A DNA stretch of 64,000 nucleotides, taken from positions 826,152 to 890,151 of the forward strand of contig NW_020194563.1 in NCBI RefSeq assembly GCF_002865645.1, in the 5' to 3' direction. Below are positions 1 to 11,660 of this stretch, piece by piece. Numbering within the stretch: the first letter of the stretch is position 1; the number at the start of each line of letters is the position of its first letter. A model generated the notes under the pieces. It did no database searches. It had not been told where the DNA came from and saw only the letters and a list, made by a program, of their open reading frames with translations. Origin of the DNA: Hyaloscypha bicolor E (lineage: Eukaryota > Ascomycota > Leotiomycetes > Helotiales > Hyaloscyphaceae). The translations under genes and the position numbers were made by a program.

Positions 1-960
1 ATTAAGAGCTATAGCCCTATAGGAATTATATTTTACTAAAGGATAATAAATAGTAATTTATAAAAGAATTAAAGATTATAGAGCTTCTCGGAAAGGGCTT
101 AAGCTAAAGAGAAATCTCAGAAGAATTGCCCAGAAAAAGCAGAAATAGTTATTTATATTATAATATTATATTAAAGAGAAATAAAAGTAATTAGTAAGTA
201 AATAAAATTATAATACTATATAATTAGTATAATTTATCTTATTTCTTATTATTTTAATATAGATAATACCCTTTACTAAATATAAAGCCCAGATATAGAA
301 GCCTATTACTAATAAGATAATACTTTCTTAAAGAATTATAAAGAAAATATATTAATAGTTTTAAAAAGAACAAATAATTATATAAAAAACTATAACAAAA
401 AATAAGGAAAAGTCGAGCCAAATAGCTTTTTTAAGGAAGCTTACTTTACTATTATTAGTATTATATAAAGTAATAAAGATATCTATATTACTATTATAGA
501 AAACTATTACTGGAATTATTAGTATAAATTAATAAGAATATTATATTATATATAAAAACAATTATTTCTAGTATATCTTTATTATTTATATAACTAAAAA
601 GCAAGATTAAAGAAAACCGGGAATTCGTATTACTAGTAAAATATCTTAAATAATTAGTTCGATTTAGAAATTAATATTAAAGTATATATAATAAAAATAT
701 ATTATATTATTATATTAGATACTAATATAGTTCAGGCTCTAGTATTAATCTTTAATATACTCTAAGTTTTATTATACGGAAAATTTATACTTCAAGCTAA
801 AGTAATCTATATTACCCTACTAAAACTTGGCTTACTTTAGCTTAAAATATAAATAAGGTATATATACTATCTCATTTAATTAGAACCCAATTATATGAGT
901 TCTGACTCGATTATAACCAGCCTCTCTAGAATAATAAAGGCCTATAGTATTTCTGTTAGT
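1..960. repeat. AT-rich RIP-like block
   Basis: Almost only A and T, dense in TA dinucleotides, with stop codons in every frame and no open frame of useful length. The composition changes abruptly near 960. This is what RIP leaves of an old repeat: C-to-T changes on both strands deplete CpA and enrich TpA. No transposase can be read from it. Confidence 0.75.
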
Positions 961-1694
961 TTTTCTATTTTATCGCCATTACGCCCATGAAACCCCAACT
1001 TGTCGACGAACGATACTGCCCCAACAACCAAGCCACATCCGCTCCTCGACCTAGATCAGTAATCAGCGATATCATATCGAGAATAGCAGGTGCCGAAAGG
1101 ATACTGCCTGCCCCGCGAGCTCCTCTGGTGGCTATGAATACGCGTCTTGAGGCCAAGAAGCACATATCCTATAAGTACAAAAAGGCGTCCCCAGTAAGTG
1201 AAAATAAGTTGAATCTTTACGACTTGGGAGAATCCAGTGCTTTTTGAGATCCTACGAGTACGATCAGTTACGGATCAAATTCATGACTTGTTATATCATA
1301 CAAAAACCACAGCCCGATGGCTCCGAAAGGCGTAATAATGGCATTTTCACACACATACCATTGAAACCAATAGTCGCGTGTCCTGCTGAAATACCACAAA
1401 TATTCAATCTACCAAATGTTTAGTACAAGATTTTACAGTGGTACAAGAAGATATACCTGAAAGGCTTCTGAGATCGCACAACTCAAGACCACACACAACA
1501 TAGAAAACTTTTCGAAGCTTCTCATGACCCAATTGATCAGTGTTAGAAACACCGAAGACATTCATGATTATGGTTACCACGAGAGCGGCGATTGCAGCAG
1601 CAAGAACATATAAGTTTAATTTGAGTATATACAAAGAATATTTATTTCTTATCTTTCGGACGCCAGCCATACCCGTATTCACCGAGAGGGCCTC
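961..1694. other. Intergenic, no convincing gene
   Basis: Normal base composition after the AT-rich block. A minus-strand frame from an ATG near 1670 to about 1404 would give a roughly 88-aa peptide with one hydrophobic segment, but it resembles no family I know and starts 25 bp beyond the GH45 stop. I see no other coding signal. Confidence 0.5.
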
Positions 1695-2713
1695 TTAGGC
1701 TATACAGGCATCAATAATCACAGTTGTAATCTCGAGGTGAGCGGAAATAGTGATGGAGGAACTTAGAGTAGTGATATTTGACGAAGGTAGTTGAGTAGAG
1801 ACATCCGCGACAGCTGTCGAAGAACTCGCCGGCTCGTGCTGGACAGACGTAGTTACAGCTGTCTTCTGAGTTACGGACGAAGAAGAGACAATAGGGCTAC
1901 CAGATAAAGGCACCGATACGTTCCAGCCGGCTACTGGTGCTGGTGCCGCTAGCCCACTTCCATCGTCTGCTCTCGCGCAGTGAGTATTGTTTATAAGAGC
2001 AGTTGGACAAGTCACTTGTGTAAACGACACGCTCGGGTTGTCGGCTCCCTTAAACCAGTCATATCGCCAGTAGCAGCCTGCTTTCAGGGCTTCGGGGAAG
2101 CTGTCGCATGAGGACCGAGAGGCAACACCGCCGTATTGAGCTCCCCAGCCTGTGCTAGGAGCTCCCCATTCGTTAGTACAGCCGTTAAAGATTCCTACGC
2201 CTCCACCTGGAATCTAAAATAAAGTATTAAACAGGATTACAACTAGATTGTGAGTAGAAAGTGACCTACACTCAGATCGAATTGGTTACTTGCTAGATCT
2301 CTACCCGTATTAGTAGCTTGTACAATCATCTTCTTCCCAATAACAGGCCCGCTTGTGAAGGTCAATTCATAACAAGCACAACACCAGCTTGCTTCTGATC
2401 CTCCAGCAATGTTCACTGCTGCATATCCATACGCTAGATTATCATTAATTGCCCACGGGGACTCGTTGGAGCATTGGTATGCTGTTCCGTTAATGCAGCC
2501 AGAGGAAGAGTTCGAGTCGAGAATAGGTTGGTTATTAATATCGCACATTTGCACTGGTTTGAATCCAGGGGCGAGGTTGAATTTTCCGGGCCAGGCGCAG
2601 GACGGTTTACAGCAATCCCAATATCGGGTTGTTGTTCCAGAGCCCGAGGCGCCGGCATTTGCTTGGAGGATGTATAGGAGAAGGACGAGAAGCGTCTTGG
2701 TTGAAGGTTGCAT
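1695..2713 (-). CDS. GH45 endoglucanase, secreted
   Basis: Endo-beta-1,4-glucanase of glycoside hydrolase family 45, cutting cellulose outside the cell. The ATG at 2713 begins a signal peptide ([20 protein letters not shown]). One intron (2269-2214, GTAGGT...TAG) joins exons of 444 and 519 nt into 320 aa. The family signature [12 protein letters not shown] holds the catalytic base Asp33, and FDLS at the exon 1 end followed by PGGGVGIF at the exon 2 start supplies the catalytic acid Asp146. Many paired Cys fit the family. After the catalytic domain (about residue 230) comes a Ser/Thr-rich tail such as a linker, but no cellulose-binding CBM1 follows, so the module is either lost or never present. 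It lies at the edge of an AT-rich block. Family assignment is firm; splice sites are inferred. Confidence 0.9.
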
Positions 2714-3377
2714 GTTGAGACAATCGGAAAGCAAATCTAAAAAGGCTGAGCTTGGAATGGATTGATCTGGCGAACAAGGAAATAAATTCAGCTGGGAAAG
2801 CCTAATATCACTAAATGAATGAGTCGAATAATCGAGGGTCCCGGGGGTCATTCTTATGCGAAAGGACCTCCAATAAATGACGGCCCTGGTGATAGGACCA
2901 TCTAATTAATTAATCCCGATTCCCAACAACCAGCACTAAGATGGGGCCACCCGGTATCAAGAACATGAATTTAGTGGGCACATTAAACCCAGAAAGAACC
3001 AGCAAATTCGTGTGGCCCTACGGGGATGATCTAGATCATCTATATAAGGACCACCTGGTGGTGGCGCCAAATACGATAATTACCAGTGAGTCATGGATAA
3101 ATGGGTGAGTCATAGATAAATGGATGGAACTATTGTGAGGAATAATTATGGATAGGCTGATAATAATCCAATACGCCTAGTGCAGTGCACGTGAAAGTTG
3201 AGATTGAAGTTCTTGACATTTTGAACTGAATCATTCATTTGAATCAATCTGCAAGTAGTGGCTTTCGACGGTCTCCCAGCGAGCATATTCCACAAATGGA
3301 ATCATGACTGTTGGGGTTACATACTTTAAAAACTTATGCTAAGTGAGGTCAGAATGATTTACCACAAAGATGGGAGG
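2714..3377. other. Intergenic between two minus-strand genes
   Basis: This is the promoter side of the GH45 gene and the 3' side of pseudokinase 1. It contains one GACCATC motif near 2900 and a TATATAAG box near 3042 in plus orientation with no plus-strand gene after it. No open frame of interest. Confidence 0.5.
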
Positions 3378-4391
3378 TTATCTGACATCACGAATCTCTT
3401 TTAGAGTAGCCCACGAAACGATGTCTAGAAAGTTAGAGGCTTCTGGCGACCATCTACTAGGGTCCTTTAGGACTAACTTCTCCGTTATAGGAGAGATGCC
3501 ATTTTGCATCATTTCGATGGCAATGATCCCGACTGAGCGAGCTAAGGCCAATTCCGTGGATTGGCAATTGCCAAAATGGGCTTGAGAATCTTGATTAGTC
3601 AATTTGCTGATGCAATCTCTTTTGACATACCTATCTTTGCGCATCCATCCCACGAAAATAAGACCTTAGAGCTATCGAGTTTCTCGTGTGCAATACCGAA
3701 TCGGGACAGGTATTGCATTCCTTGGAAGACCTGTATTCACGTTAGTAAGATGCATGCTCGCGTGTGGCAAATAACGTCCCTGCTGACAGGTTGCAGATAC
3801 ATGAAGCTCTTCTAGTTGGAGTGGGATGGCAATAATATGTACTAGAGAAGTAGCTGTATAGTTGGTAATAGCAAATATTTGACCTTCGAATTGATACGCC
3901 TCAATTATTGCGAGTAAATTCTTATGCTGGCAACTCCTAAACTGTTTGAAATCATCGGGAGAGAGCTTCTTGATAGCTACCATCTTAATCGGGTCTATTC
4001 GCGTACAGGCTGCTGTGACTTCACCACCGCGCTGGAGTGGACGAAGAGATTTATACGTATCCCATGGACTCTTTGCTTGAAGGACTGGAGTTTGAGCTCG
4101 TTGTGTTGTCTTGGTCTTCAATTCCGGTGGTGGTCTGGTCGGTGTTGAATCGGGTGGATTGACCTCCAATGGTATGCGAGAGATAGTTTTCACGGCTTCT
4201 TCTCTCTTTGAGAGTGTTGTGATCGATCGCTCAGTTTTCTCTGAAATTGAGAGCCTCTGTAAACCTACTCCCCCAGGGAACCGGGTGTGTCGGTTGTCGC
4301 TGTCATTCTTTTCACGATTCGCTAGGCTCACAGACTCTGAGCTCGGAAACTTTGTTTTCGGGCGGGATTTTGTTGCCATGGTCAACTGCAT
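3378..4391 (-). CDS. Pseudokinase 1 (degenerate protein-kinase fold)
   Basis: Three exons (4391-3801, 3730-3631, 3589-3378; the second acceptor could instead be 3581) give about 300 aa. The first 105 residues are low-complexity and basic. The rest reads as a small STE20-like kinase fold: VAIKK near residue 141, then a strand pattern up to 197, then an alpha-E helix (MQYLSRFGIAHEK) and a C-lobe segment (VGIIAIEMMQNG, WSPEASNFL). The catalytic HRD is HEK, so the catalytic Asp is missing, and no DFG is recognisable. It is therefore likely inactive and acts, if at all, as a binding or scaffold protein. Exon 2 is exactly 100 nt, as in pseudokinase 2 on the other side of the DUF3723 gene, so the two are paralogues. 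ATG 4379 has a better start context than 4391. Confidence 0.7.
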
Positions 4392-4454
4392 TGCTAAGAA
4401 AGATTAAAACATGATTGGGATCCAAACATCCACTACATAGAAGTTCTAGGAATG

Positions 4455-4520
4455 AGACCATCCAAAAAGCGAGGGGGTCGACGGACATCCAACGGCCCCA
4501 CTAATATTATAGACCATCCA
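4455..4520. promoter_or_regulatory. Pair of GACCATCC motifs upstream of minisatellite
   Basis: GACCATCCAAAAAG occurs twice about 56 bp apart just before the minisatellite. It belongs to the GAYCATC family found in clusters before many genes of this window. Its role as a protein-binding site is inference. Confidence 0.35.
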
Positions 4521-4532
4521 AAAAGAGGTGCC

Positions 4533-5034
4533 CACTTGGTTTCTGCACACCACTTGGTTTCTGCACACCACTTGGTTTTTACACACTACTTGGTGTTCAC
4601 ACACTTCTCGGTTTTTACACACCACTTGGTTTCTGCACACTACTTGGTGTTCACACACTTCTCGGTTTTTACACACCACTTGGTTTCTGCACACTACTTG
4701 GTGTTCACACACTTCTCGGTTTTTACACACCACTTGGTTTCTGCACACTACTTGGTGTTCACACACTTCTCGGTTTTTACACACCACTTGGTTTCTGCAC
4801 ACCACTTGGTGTTCACACACTTTCTCGGTTTTTACACACCACTTGGTTTCTGCACACCACTTGGTGTTCACACACTTCTCGGTTTCTACACACCACTTGG
4901 TTTCTGCACACCACTTGGTTTTTACGCACTTCTCGGTTTTTACACACTACTTGGTGTTCACACACCACTTGGTTTTTACGCACTTCTCGGTTTCTACACA
5001 CTACTTGGTGTTGACCCACTTGGTTTCTGTACAG
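4533..5034. repeat. 18-bp minisatellite, about 28 copies, with 54-bp higher-order units
   Basis: The unit is CACTTGGTTTCTGCACAC and variants (CACTTGGTGTTCACACAC, TTCTCGGTTTTTACACAC). Variants recur in the order A-B-C, giving a 54-bp higher-order period in the middle of the array. Since 18 is a multiple of 3 and units lack stops in most frames, hexapeptide-repeat frames stay open on both strands. The frame shared with the DUF3723 gene has a TAG at 4510 and no ATG, so I treat the array as 5' leader or promoter DNA. The last unit ends in TTTCTGTACAG, a fair splice acceptor, 12 bp before the DUF3723 ATG. Confidence 0.9.
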
Positions 5035-5046
5035 GATTTCCTTGAT

Positions 5047-7230
5047 ATGGAGGGCTCTGACCCAGAGTTCCTTACTACAAGAGAGCAAAGAATTTCGAGA
5101 GATAAGCTTGCCAAATACAAGGGCTCAGCTAAAGTATCGATTGCACATTTGGACTTCCCACACCCATGCCGTCAGATTAACAGCAGGGTTATTGAACGAT
5201 TGAAGAGGGACTTTGAAGGTGAAGGTTGTATTAAAGACAAACAAACTAATCGGATTCCAGCCATTATTGACGATTCGATACTCCAAATAGGGTTAGAGAA
5301 GCTGGCGATTAATACCGAGACCTTTAAAGCTGTCTCGAACAGTGATCCACCGAAGCTCCACCTTGAACGCGATGTAAAGCTGGAATGCCTTCACGGACAA
5401 CATAGGGTCCTCGCCGCCAAAGAAGCCCTCGTTTCATCAGAGAGGTGGTGGGTTGTTGACTTATATAGCACTGGTTAGTATATTCGATCTAGTTCTTACC
5501 TATGCTAACAAGTATAAGATCTTGAAAAGGATACCAAACAAGCCTTCCGAGAAGGCTATTCTTATTCTGCGCCATATGCGTCCGGTGAAATATTTCGTTA
5601 CATACGGCTCTGCCACTACGACAACGACGCGGTAGGGGAGCAACGCTGGCGAGCATGGCTTAGCCCCCATCAAGAAAAATATTTGGAGATAATATCAAAC
5701 CGGGAGACGCTTATTAAGGCTTTAGACTCTGTCTTGAATATCCAAGGCCTATGGAGAACTTTTTACGTAGGGTCGCTGAACGACTTTGTAAGCCTGGGGT
5801 GTGATGATGTGAGTTCGTAGGCCTTCTCAAGCGTGGGTTTTAATGCACTCTAGGAAATAGTCCATTATATCAATTTCATCAAGAAGATCCTCACGCGTAT
5901 TTTCGGAAACGACATAGTAACAATGATGGCTACCGATCCCTTTAGTATCGAATCTATTCAGTCGAGAGCTCCTGCACTCTCTAAGTCCGACTTCGAATTT
6001 ATCCAAGAGAATATGCGACACCTTTTTCCAGGAGTAACAGACCCTGCAAAGAGAGCAGATATTTCAGAGCGTCTTCTCACCACCGAGGAGCTTATACCGA
6101 GCCTCTGGACATTGATTAGCGATATTAGGTATTTGAAGCAGCCAGCAAAGGTCCTGAATATGCTCCTGCCACCAAAACCTAAGAAGGGAAGGAAACAAAA
6201 AAAGGGAACCAAGAACAGCCTGCGTGAGAGGTTTCGCTTCCACTTCCCTAGTGAGCATTTAGATTATTTTGACCTCGCATACCAGCAGATATGGCTCTGC
6301 TCCTATCGAGTTTCGAAAAATCTCAACGCATACGGTTCACTGCAACTAGCCACTCTCGCTCACCAGTTAGGCTTCTCAAATGCAGAGATTGAGAAGGAGT
6401 TAAAAAAAGACCCTGCTCACGCCGTGATACAAAAGGCTGTCTTCGAGGCACTTAAAGTCCTTCGACCCAACGAGTCCTTTGCCTTCGACGCTAATCAAGC
6501 TCGACCTGTTATCACCTCATTCAAAGACTACTTGGACAAGATATTAGGTGCACCTGCAAAGACAATTTCTCCATTTATTACCGTAGAGGGATCAGGCGAG
6601 CCTCTAGCTCGCCGATGTGGATATGGCTCTACGGATATCAAGGATCTTAATCACCTCTTTCTCGACAAGGTACATGCTCCCCTCCAAGCATATCAGAGAG
6701 CAGGAGACGAGATCAGTTCCTTTTATGTCAAGCGGTCACGACACATAGCTTTCTTCGGGGCAGTAAATCTCACTGGAGATCAAGCAGACCCTCAAATCAT
6801 GCGAGCGCCTTTCGCGACTGGAGAGCCAGCTAGTTCGACTCCTATTTCTAGTGGACGAGATCTGAACCCCAATGGCAACTCTCAAAGCGTTGAAACGAAT
6901 CAGACTGTGTCATCGGGCGGACCGGTCGTTGAGTTTATACAGAAAGATGATGGTTCTATTCGGGAAATACCATTCCAAAGGGAGTCCGTAACAAATCAAG
7001 CTCGATATTATGCCGATCAGGAAAAGAAGTTATCTCTGCGACAAGGTGGTCACTTCGTTTGGCAAGCCTGTTTTGATATCCTTGTCCGGACTGGCCATTC
7101 CACCGTGCTCGTGTCTAATGCTGAACGGCCCATGCCGCCCATCAATGGTAAGCGGCGTAGTGGCCCAGACTCGCCAGATGAATTAGAGCCACGGGCAAGA
7201 GACAGCTTTGATTTTTGGAGAATGGATTAG
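5047..7230 (+). CDS. DUF3723 family protein
   Basis: Three exons (5047-5473, 5519-5808, 5854-7230) with introns of 45 bp each give 697 aa. Domain continuity fixes the junctions: exon 1 holds the family motif LHGQHRVLAAKEA and WWVVDLYST, exon 2 runs on with DLEKDTKQAFREGYS and GEIFRYIRLCH, and exon 3 begins with EIVHYINFIKKI. The acceptor of intron 1 is AAG after a CTAAC branch site; the next upstream AG gives a stop. DUF3723 (Pfam PF12520) has no known biochemical role. It is a recurrent accessory gene of Starship giant transposons and of fungal accessory regions. The last 130 residues are Ser/Pro-rich and less conserved. A minisatellite lies directly upstream and degenerate kinases flank the gene. 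Family call firm, function unknown. Confidence 0.85.
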
Positions 7231-7673
7231 ATGAAGAGTAGGGCACGTCTAGCAGATACCTATATTGTCCTAGATTATCTCGAATTGGCTGCTCCATAAG
7301 TGCCTAGCTAAAAGGCTTTTAGAGTAATATTACCGTATGCGAGCATCTGCTATGCTCCACGCTGCCCCACCTATTACAGAAGATACGAAATGCATATCTA
7401 CCACCATCCAAATATTGATGGTTATCGCCCGCTGTGAGACGTTTGATATGGAACCGTCAACTTTCTGATGGCCAAACCCACCACCGGTGATCCATAACAT
7501 GGGTTGAATGATCTCTCAATCGCGGAAGGATCTTCTTTAATAAGGACATCCATCATAGTCATTGCCTCGGCCGGTCTGATGTCTTCTAAATTTCCTCTCT
7601 TTCCCCTAGCCACGACGGCCGTCGAAGCACTGTTAAGTCCTCCAAAGAGTTGCAGCCATATCTAATATATATA
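7231..7673. other. Intergenic with CCATC/GATGG dyad
   Basis: Between the DUF3723 stop and pseudokinase 2. At 7404-7421 an imperfect dyad, CCATCCAAATATTGATGG, resembles the motif family seen elsewhere and recurs in part near 45890 (CCAAATATTGATGG). No coding signal. Confidence 0.4.
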
Positions 7674-8565
7674 ATGAGTCAATCTGCCATTCCACACCGT
7701 CTGAAGAAGATCAAAACCAGATTTCCCAGTCTTCAAGGTCGTTCCGAAGCACCACCTAAATCTTTAACTGACGTCCATTCGACATCGACGGAGCCGGTCC
7801 CGCCCGAAACAGTCCACAGAACTCTCAGGATCTTGCTTGGGGATCCGTGGGATGACTATGACTTCATTCGTTACCTTGGACAGGATATGGTTGCAAGACG
7901 AAAAGCCTCGTACTTTAAGCTTGTTAATATCCGACAATGCCAGAGCTCCGACGCCTTGGAGCAGTCTCGTCTTCTTTCTAGCATTCAGCATCCTAATATT
8001 GCAACTGTCTGTGGTCTCTACTGCGACGGCGACAAGATCTTTCTAGTTACAGAACATTTTCATATCTCTATATTGCAGTTAGAACTCCAGAAGTACGAGT
8101 TAGAGGAATGGGAGATAGCTACAATCATCGTCGAGGTACAAGCAACCTCCCCTTATATAAATGTTATAACTTACAGCCCTAGGTTCTCAAGGGGATAGCT
8201 TATATCTCCTCACTGAAACTCTCTTGCAAAAACTTTTCAGGAGCAAATGTCGGATTGACTCTAGCTGGAGAGATAAAACTTGGTGAGCTCATATCAACTC
8301 TTTAATGGTCATTAAAACTAACACGTTTCGCTCAGTCCTAGATCTTCCAAAGCTTCAGCATGATCGCCTACATGAGAGTTCAAAAGTGTCGCAGGTTCTC
8401 CTAGATTTCCCAATCGTAGCTGAACTCATAGAGGATATGATGCTTTCACGTTATCACCTTACATCTGGTGATGAACAGTGGTCCGAGGACGCTCTCAGTT
8501 TTCTATCCTGTACGTTGTCAGGATCCTTGGAGAGCTTGATGAATGTAAGGGCCACCGACCTGTAA
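7674..8565 (+). CDS. Pseudokinase 2 (paralogue of pseudokinase 1)
   Basis: Exons 7674-8135, 8183-8282 and 8336-8565 give 263 aa; the start is the first ATG after an in-frame TTG. After a basic N-terminus comes a kinase-like fold: DYDFIRYLG in place of the glycine loop, SRLLSSIQHPNI (alpha-C side, a normal kinase signature), IFLVTEHF (hinge), and YISSLKLSCKN where HRDxxxxN should be. The ATP-binding Lys, catalytic Asp and DFG are all absent. Exon 2 is 100 nt in the same phase as in pseudokinase 1, and the ends also align (SxTLSGSLESL versus DIVSWATLKEI). It reads in the same direction as the DUF3723 gene and lies 443 bp downstream. Fold assignment is by pattern, with moderate certainty. Confidence 0.65.
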
Positions 8566-9084
8566 ACACCGATATAGCAATTAATCTAGACCAGCATCGT
8601 TTCCTAAGCCTTGCCGTGTCTCCAAGGAGACTAATTCCCCGGATTCGGTTCGCCTGTGAAATGACACGTGGAGTTTACTACGGGATTAATGAGGATGTTT
8701 TGTCAGATGTTCAGTTATATGATTGTGAAGGTGTTAGTGATAAGTGATACATTTATCGTGGATTAATGAATTATGTCTCCTGGCAATCCAAACCCAAGAC
8801 GTCATTATTGTTGTCAAGAGGATTTTCTGGAGAGGGCGAGAGCAGTTAGATCACACACTCGTTTTGTCTCTATGCACATCATAATGTCAAATGGAAAAGT
8901 TGCATATATTTCAAAGTCCATTGCACGTTTCGCTTGAGTGGATACTATATTCGCGAGGATAAAGCAGGACTAGATTGCAGCGGTGAACCAAGTTAGCGCA
9001 AGATCGCTCTGGGAATAATTTCTTCTATCAATTTCTTGTTTCATCTCTAAGCAATGAATTGTAGTCTTAGTTTTTGGTCCTCAC

Positions 9085-9275
9085 TTGCTGGATGGTCTCT
9101 TCCCTCGTTGGATGGTGCCTCGCTTATTGGATGGTCTTGGATGATCTCCTTGGATGATCCCCAAGATTTTAGATGGTCACACCCAAAGGGTATGCTAGTA
9201 GTGAGCCTATGGTCCCTTATTTTCAAAGATCATCCCTGGACCACGCATTTTACCCGATGACTATGGGATGATCCC
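9085..9275. promoter_or_regulatory. Cluster of GATGGTC/GATGATC motifs
   Basis: Within 190 bp GGATGGTC or GGATGATC occurs about seven times (near 9090, 9129, 9139, 9152, 9170, 9231 and 9268). It is the densest non-tandem cluster in the window and sits 150-330 bp before the 9419 gene. The rest of 8566-9418 shows nothing else. Regulatory function is inferred from position only. Confidence 0.4.
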
Positions 9276-9418
9276 TAGTAAAAAGGAGGGGAAACTTGTT
9301 GACTGTGTTTGCACGGCCCAGACGGTTCAATTTAAAGGTTTGAATGGATGCACTAAGTAGAAATCATGCCACCAGAATAAGGCTATTCGATTGAAATATT
9401 TTCGTTCAGATTTCGGTC

Positions 9419-10631
9419 ATGGCACTTTGTTCTAGGTCCCCAGAACGTATACTTCTCAGCCCGGTGACTGCAAAGGAGGCAAAGGTGAGCTAGACATATA
9501 GGCCAAAAATAAGCGTCTTCTAACAAATCAATTTTATAGAATACTATGGCGAAGGACTCCTCCGCGACGTTAGATTACTACAGGAAAAGAAGTCCCGGGT
9601 CGCAACTTCATTTCGACAAGGTACCATCAGTTACTCCAGTCCTCAAGACGCCTGATGTAGGCCAACGGACTTGGAAGGAACGAAGCGGGGATATACTCCT
9701 CTCAACCTTCTCTCTCACTCCCTGCTACATAGGCTGGCATGGTATTATTCATGGCGGGATAACCAGCGGAATCATTGACGACGAGGCTATCGCTGTGGCT
9801 AAAGCTGAGGCACTATTTGTCTTATGCAAACAACTTCCCGAACAGCCCAAGATCCGGTCGCTCTTGCCCAGAGACAGAGCATGCAAACGAATACCTCAAG
9901 AACTATGGAACATGGTAATTGAATATCTGCCATCTCTTACTGGAAAATATGCAGCTCAAGCATTTGGCTTTAAGCTTGAGGAACAGCACGAAAAGCATGC
10001 GGGCGTCTGGGATAGAATTATCCGTGAAGAAGACGCGTGGACGCCAATCGCTATAAGACAAGGCCTCAATCCAGTTTTAATCGGTGACGGTCTGCACACC
10101 CTTTTCAACGATCCCACACAGCCGGCCTATATATGCCTTTCAACTGGAGACAAAACTAGAAACATTCGACATGACCAAACGAAACTCTTAGCGTCTTTAC
10201 GAGAGCATCATTTCAACGAAAATGGTGAGGTCGTATTCCACGACTCGAAGATTATTTTGAATATTGACGAGGCTTTATACAACCCGTTCTTTGTTACTTT
10301 AACTCCGAAAAGGCTCTTTTCTTGCCGAAATAACCGTTTGTGTTCCGCCTCTTTATACTGGGCAGACAGCCAGTATGCACTTCGAACAATTGGACCAGAC
10401 GACATCGTTGGCATTGGAGAGAAAGTCTCTACTTTAAAAGATGTGTCTCATATATGTGGCATTACTCTGACGCACCCAACAGAGATGGCATTGAGGCAAA
10501 GGCATCAACAGTGTTTTCAACATCCAAGCTGCCCGCCTACATATCCAGTTTTATCCCTCGAGTACAATGGAGACAACATGCTTGGGTGGGAGTGGGAGGA
10601 TGGGGTTGAACAGTTTTGGAGGATATCCTGA
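9419..10631 (+). CDS. Hypothetical protein with F-box-like segment
   Basis: Two exons: 9419-9484 (22 codons) and 9540-10631, joined across a 55-bp intron with GTGAGC donor, CTAAC branch and TATAG acceptor in matching phase, giving 385 aa. An internal ATG at 9546 gives a 361-aa alternative without the first exon. Residues about 138-155 (KRIPQELWNMVIEYLPS) look like an F-box or the short helix pair that often marks fungal F-box-like proteins. The rest, including LCSASLYWADSQYALR and a Trp-rich end, is not recognised. It is the last gene before an AT-rich block and reads in the direction of DUF3723 and pseudokinase 2. Function unknown. Confidence 0.7.
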
Positions 10632-10639
10632 ATCTAGAA

Positions 10640-11450
10640 AGAATATCGGTGTTTAATATACGTATATACGTCTAACAGGGAGAAAATTTGAGGTGCCTAT
10701 ATCTAGCAAATGACAGAATCCTCTTTCTCATATAGTGGTTATAGATATTTCGAATTACTTTCATTACTAGAAGGTTTATGAAAATTAGCAAGAACTACTA
10801 ATCAAGCTCAAGCTCCCAATTTATAGTATACTTAAAGAGCAAGAAAGTCTTTTTAAGGCAGACTTTATATAAAACTAAGAGATTTATTAAATTCTCCTTA
10901 GTTCCTAAGTCCTTAAACATTTCTTAAGAATATATAATTTCTATTTAAGTAAATAATTAAGTATATCTTATTTATTTCTTTATTTAATAATTAAAAGGCA
11001 ATTATATAATAATAATTATAATTAAAATATAAATAGCTAATAATAATTTAAAGATTTAAAAGAATAGTAATACAAATTCTTTGGTCTAATATATCTAATA
11101 GTTTAATTAATATTATTTAATAGATTTCGGATTTGTTTTATAATTAGAGAATTATTATTTATTTTAAATATTATTTAAAAGAAATTTAAATTATTATATA
11201 ATATATTTCCTATAATTGGTCTTAAAAGAAGCTCATATTAAAACTAGCTTGTTTCTTTTATTTCTAAGTACTCGTTTTATAAATCTAAACTACTAATCTA
11301 GTTTTTACTTCTTTTACTTATTATATTCCCTGAATATTACGGGAAAATAGGGGTTTATTTAATTATATAATTATAAAGAATTAATTTTATTTAATAAGTT
11401 TATATTCTTATTTATATAATCTTAATTTAAAAAGAAAATTCCATATTAGC
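10640..11450. repeat. AT-rich RIP-like block
   Basis: Composition drops to nearly all A/T between about 10640 and 11450 with stops in all frames, then returns abruptly to normal before a TATAAA-containing promoter (11500-11508). Taken as an old repeat destroyed by RIP. Confidence 0.7.
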
Positions 11451-11660
11451 CCTCAACTTGCTGAGGGGCATGGCCCGTATTTTCGACCCACTTCGCCCTA
11501 ATCATATAAAAGCTCCGCCTTGTCCCCTCTTCACTCTCATCCTAATCCTCCATTCAATCTCCAAAGTGCTATTTTTTTAATAATCAAAACCTAACGGATA
11601 AGAGGTATATCTCCAAGCCTCATGCCGCAGTCTTGCCCCCGCTGACTAATGTAGTCGGCC

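Noticed and set aside
1404..1670. Minus frame with one hydrophobic segment after the GH45 gene
   Set aside because: No family match and no promoter space; could be chance.
4533..5034. Array resembling a CRISPR
   Set aside because: Units are contiguous without unique spacers, and the genome is eukaryotic. The other tandem arrays (12441, 42937, 48993, 58274, 62258) fail the same test.
4446..5088. Hexapeptide-repeat frames on both strands of the minisatellite
   Set aside because: An 18-bp period free of stops opens frames on both strands automatically. The frame shared with DUF3723 has a stop at 4510 and no ATG, so I did not call repeat proteins.
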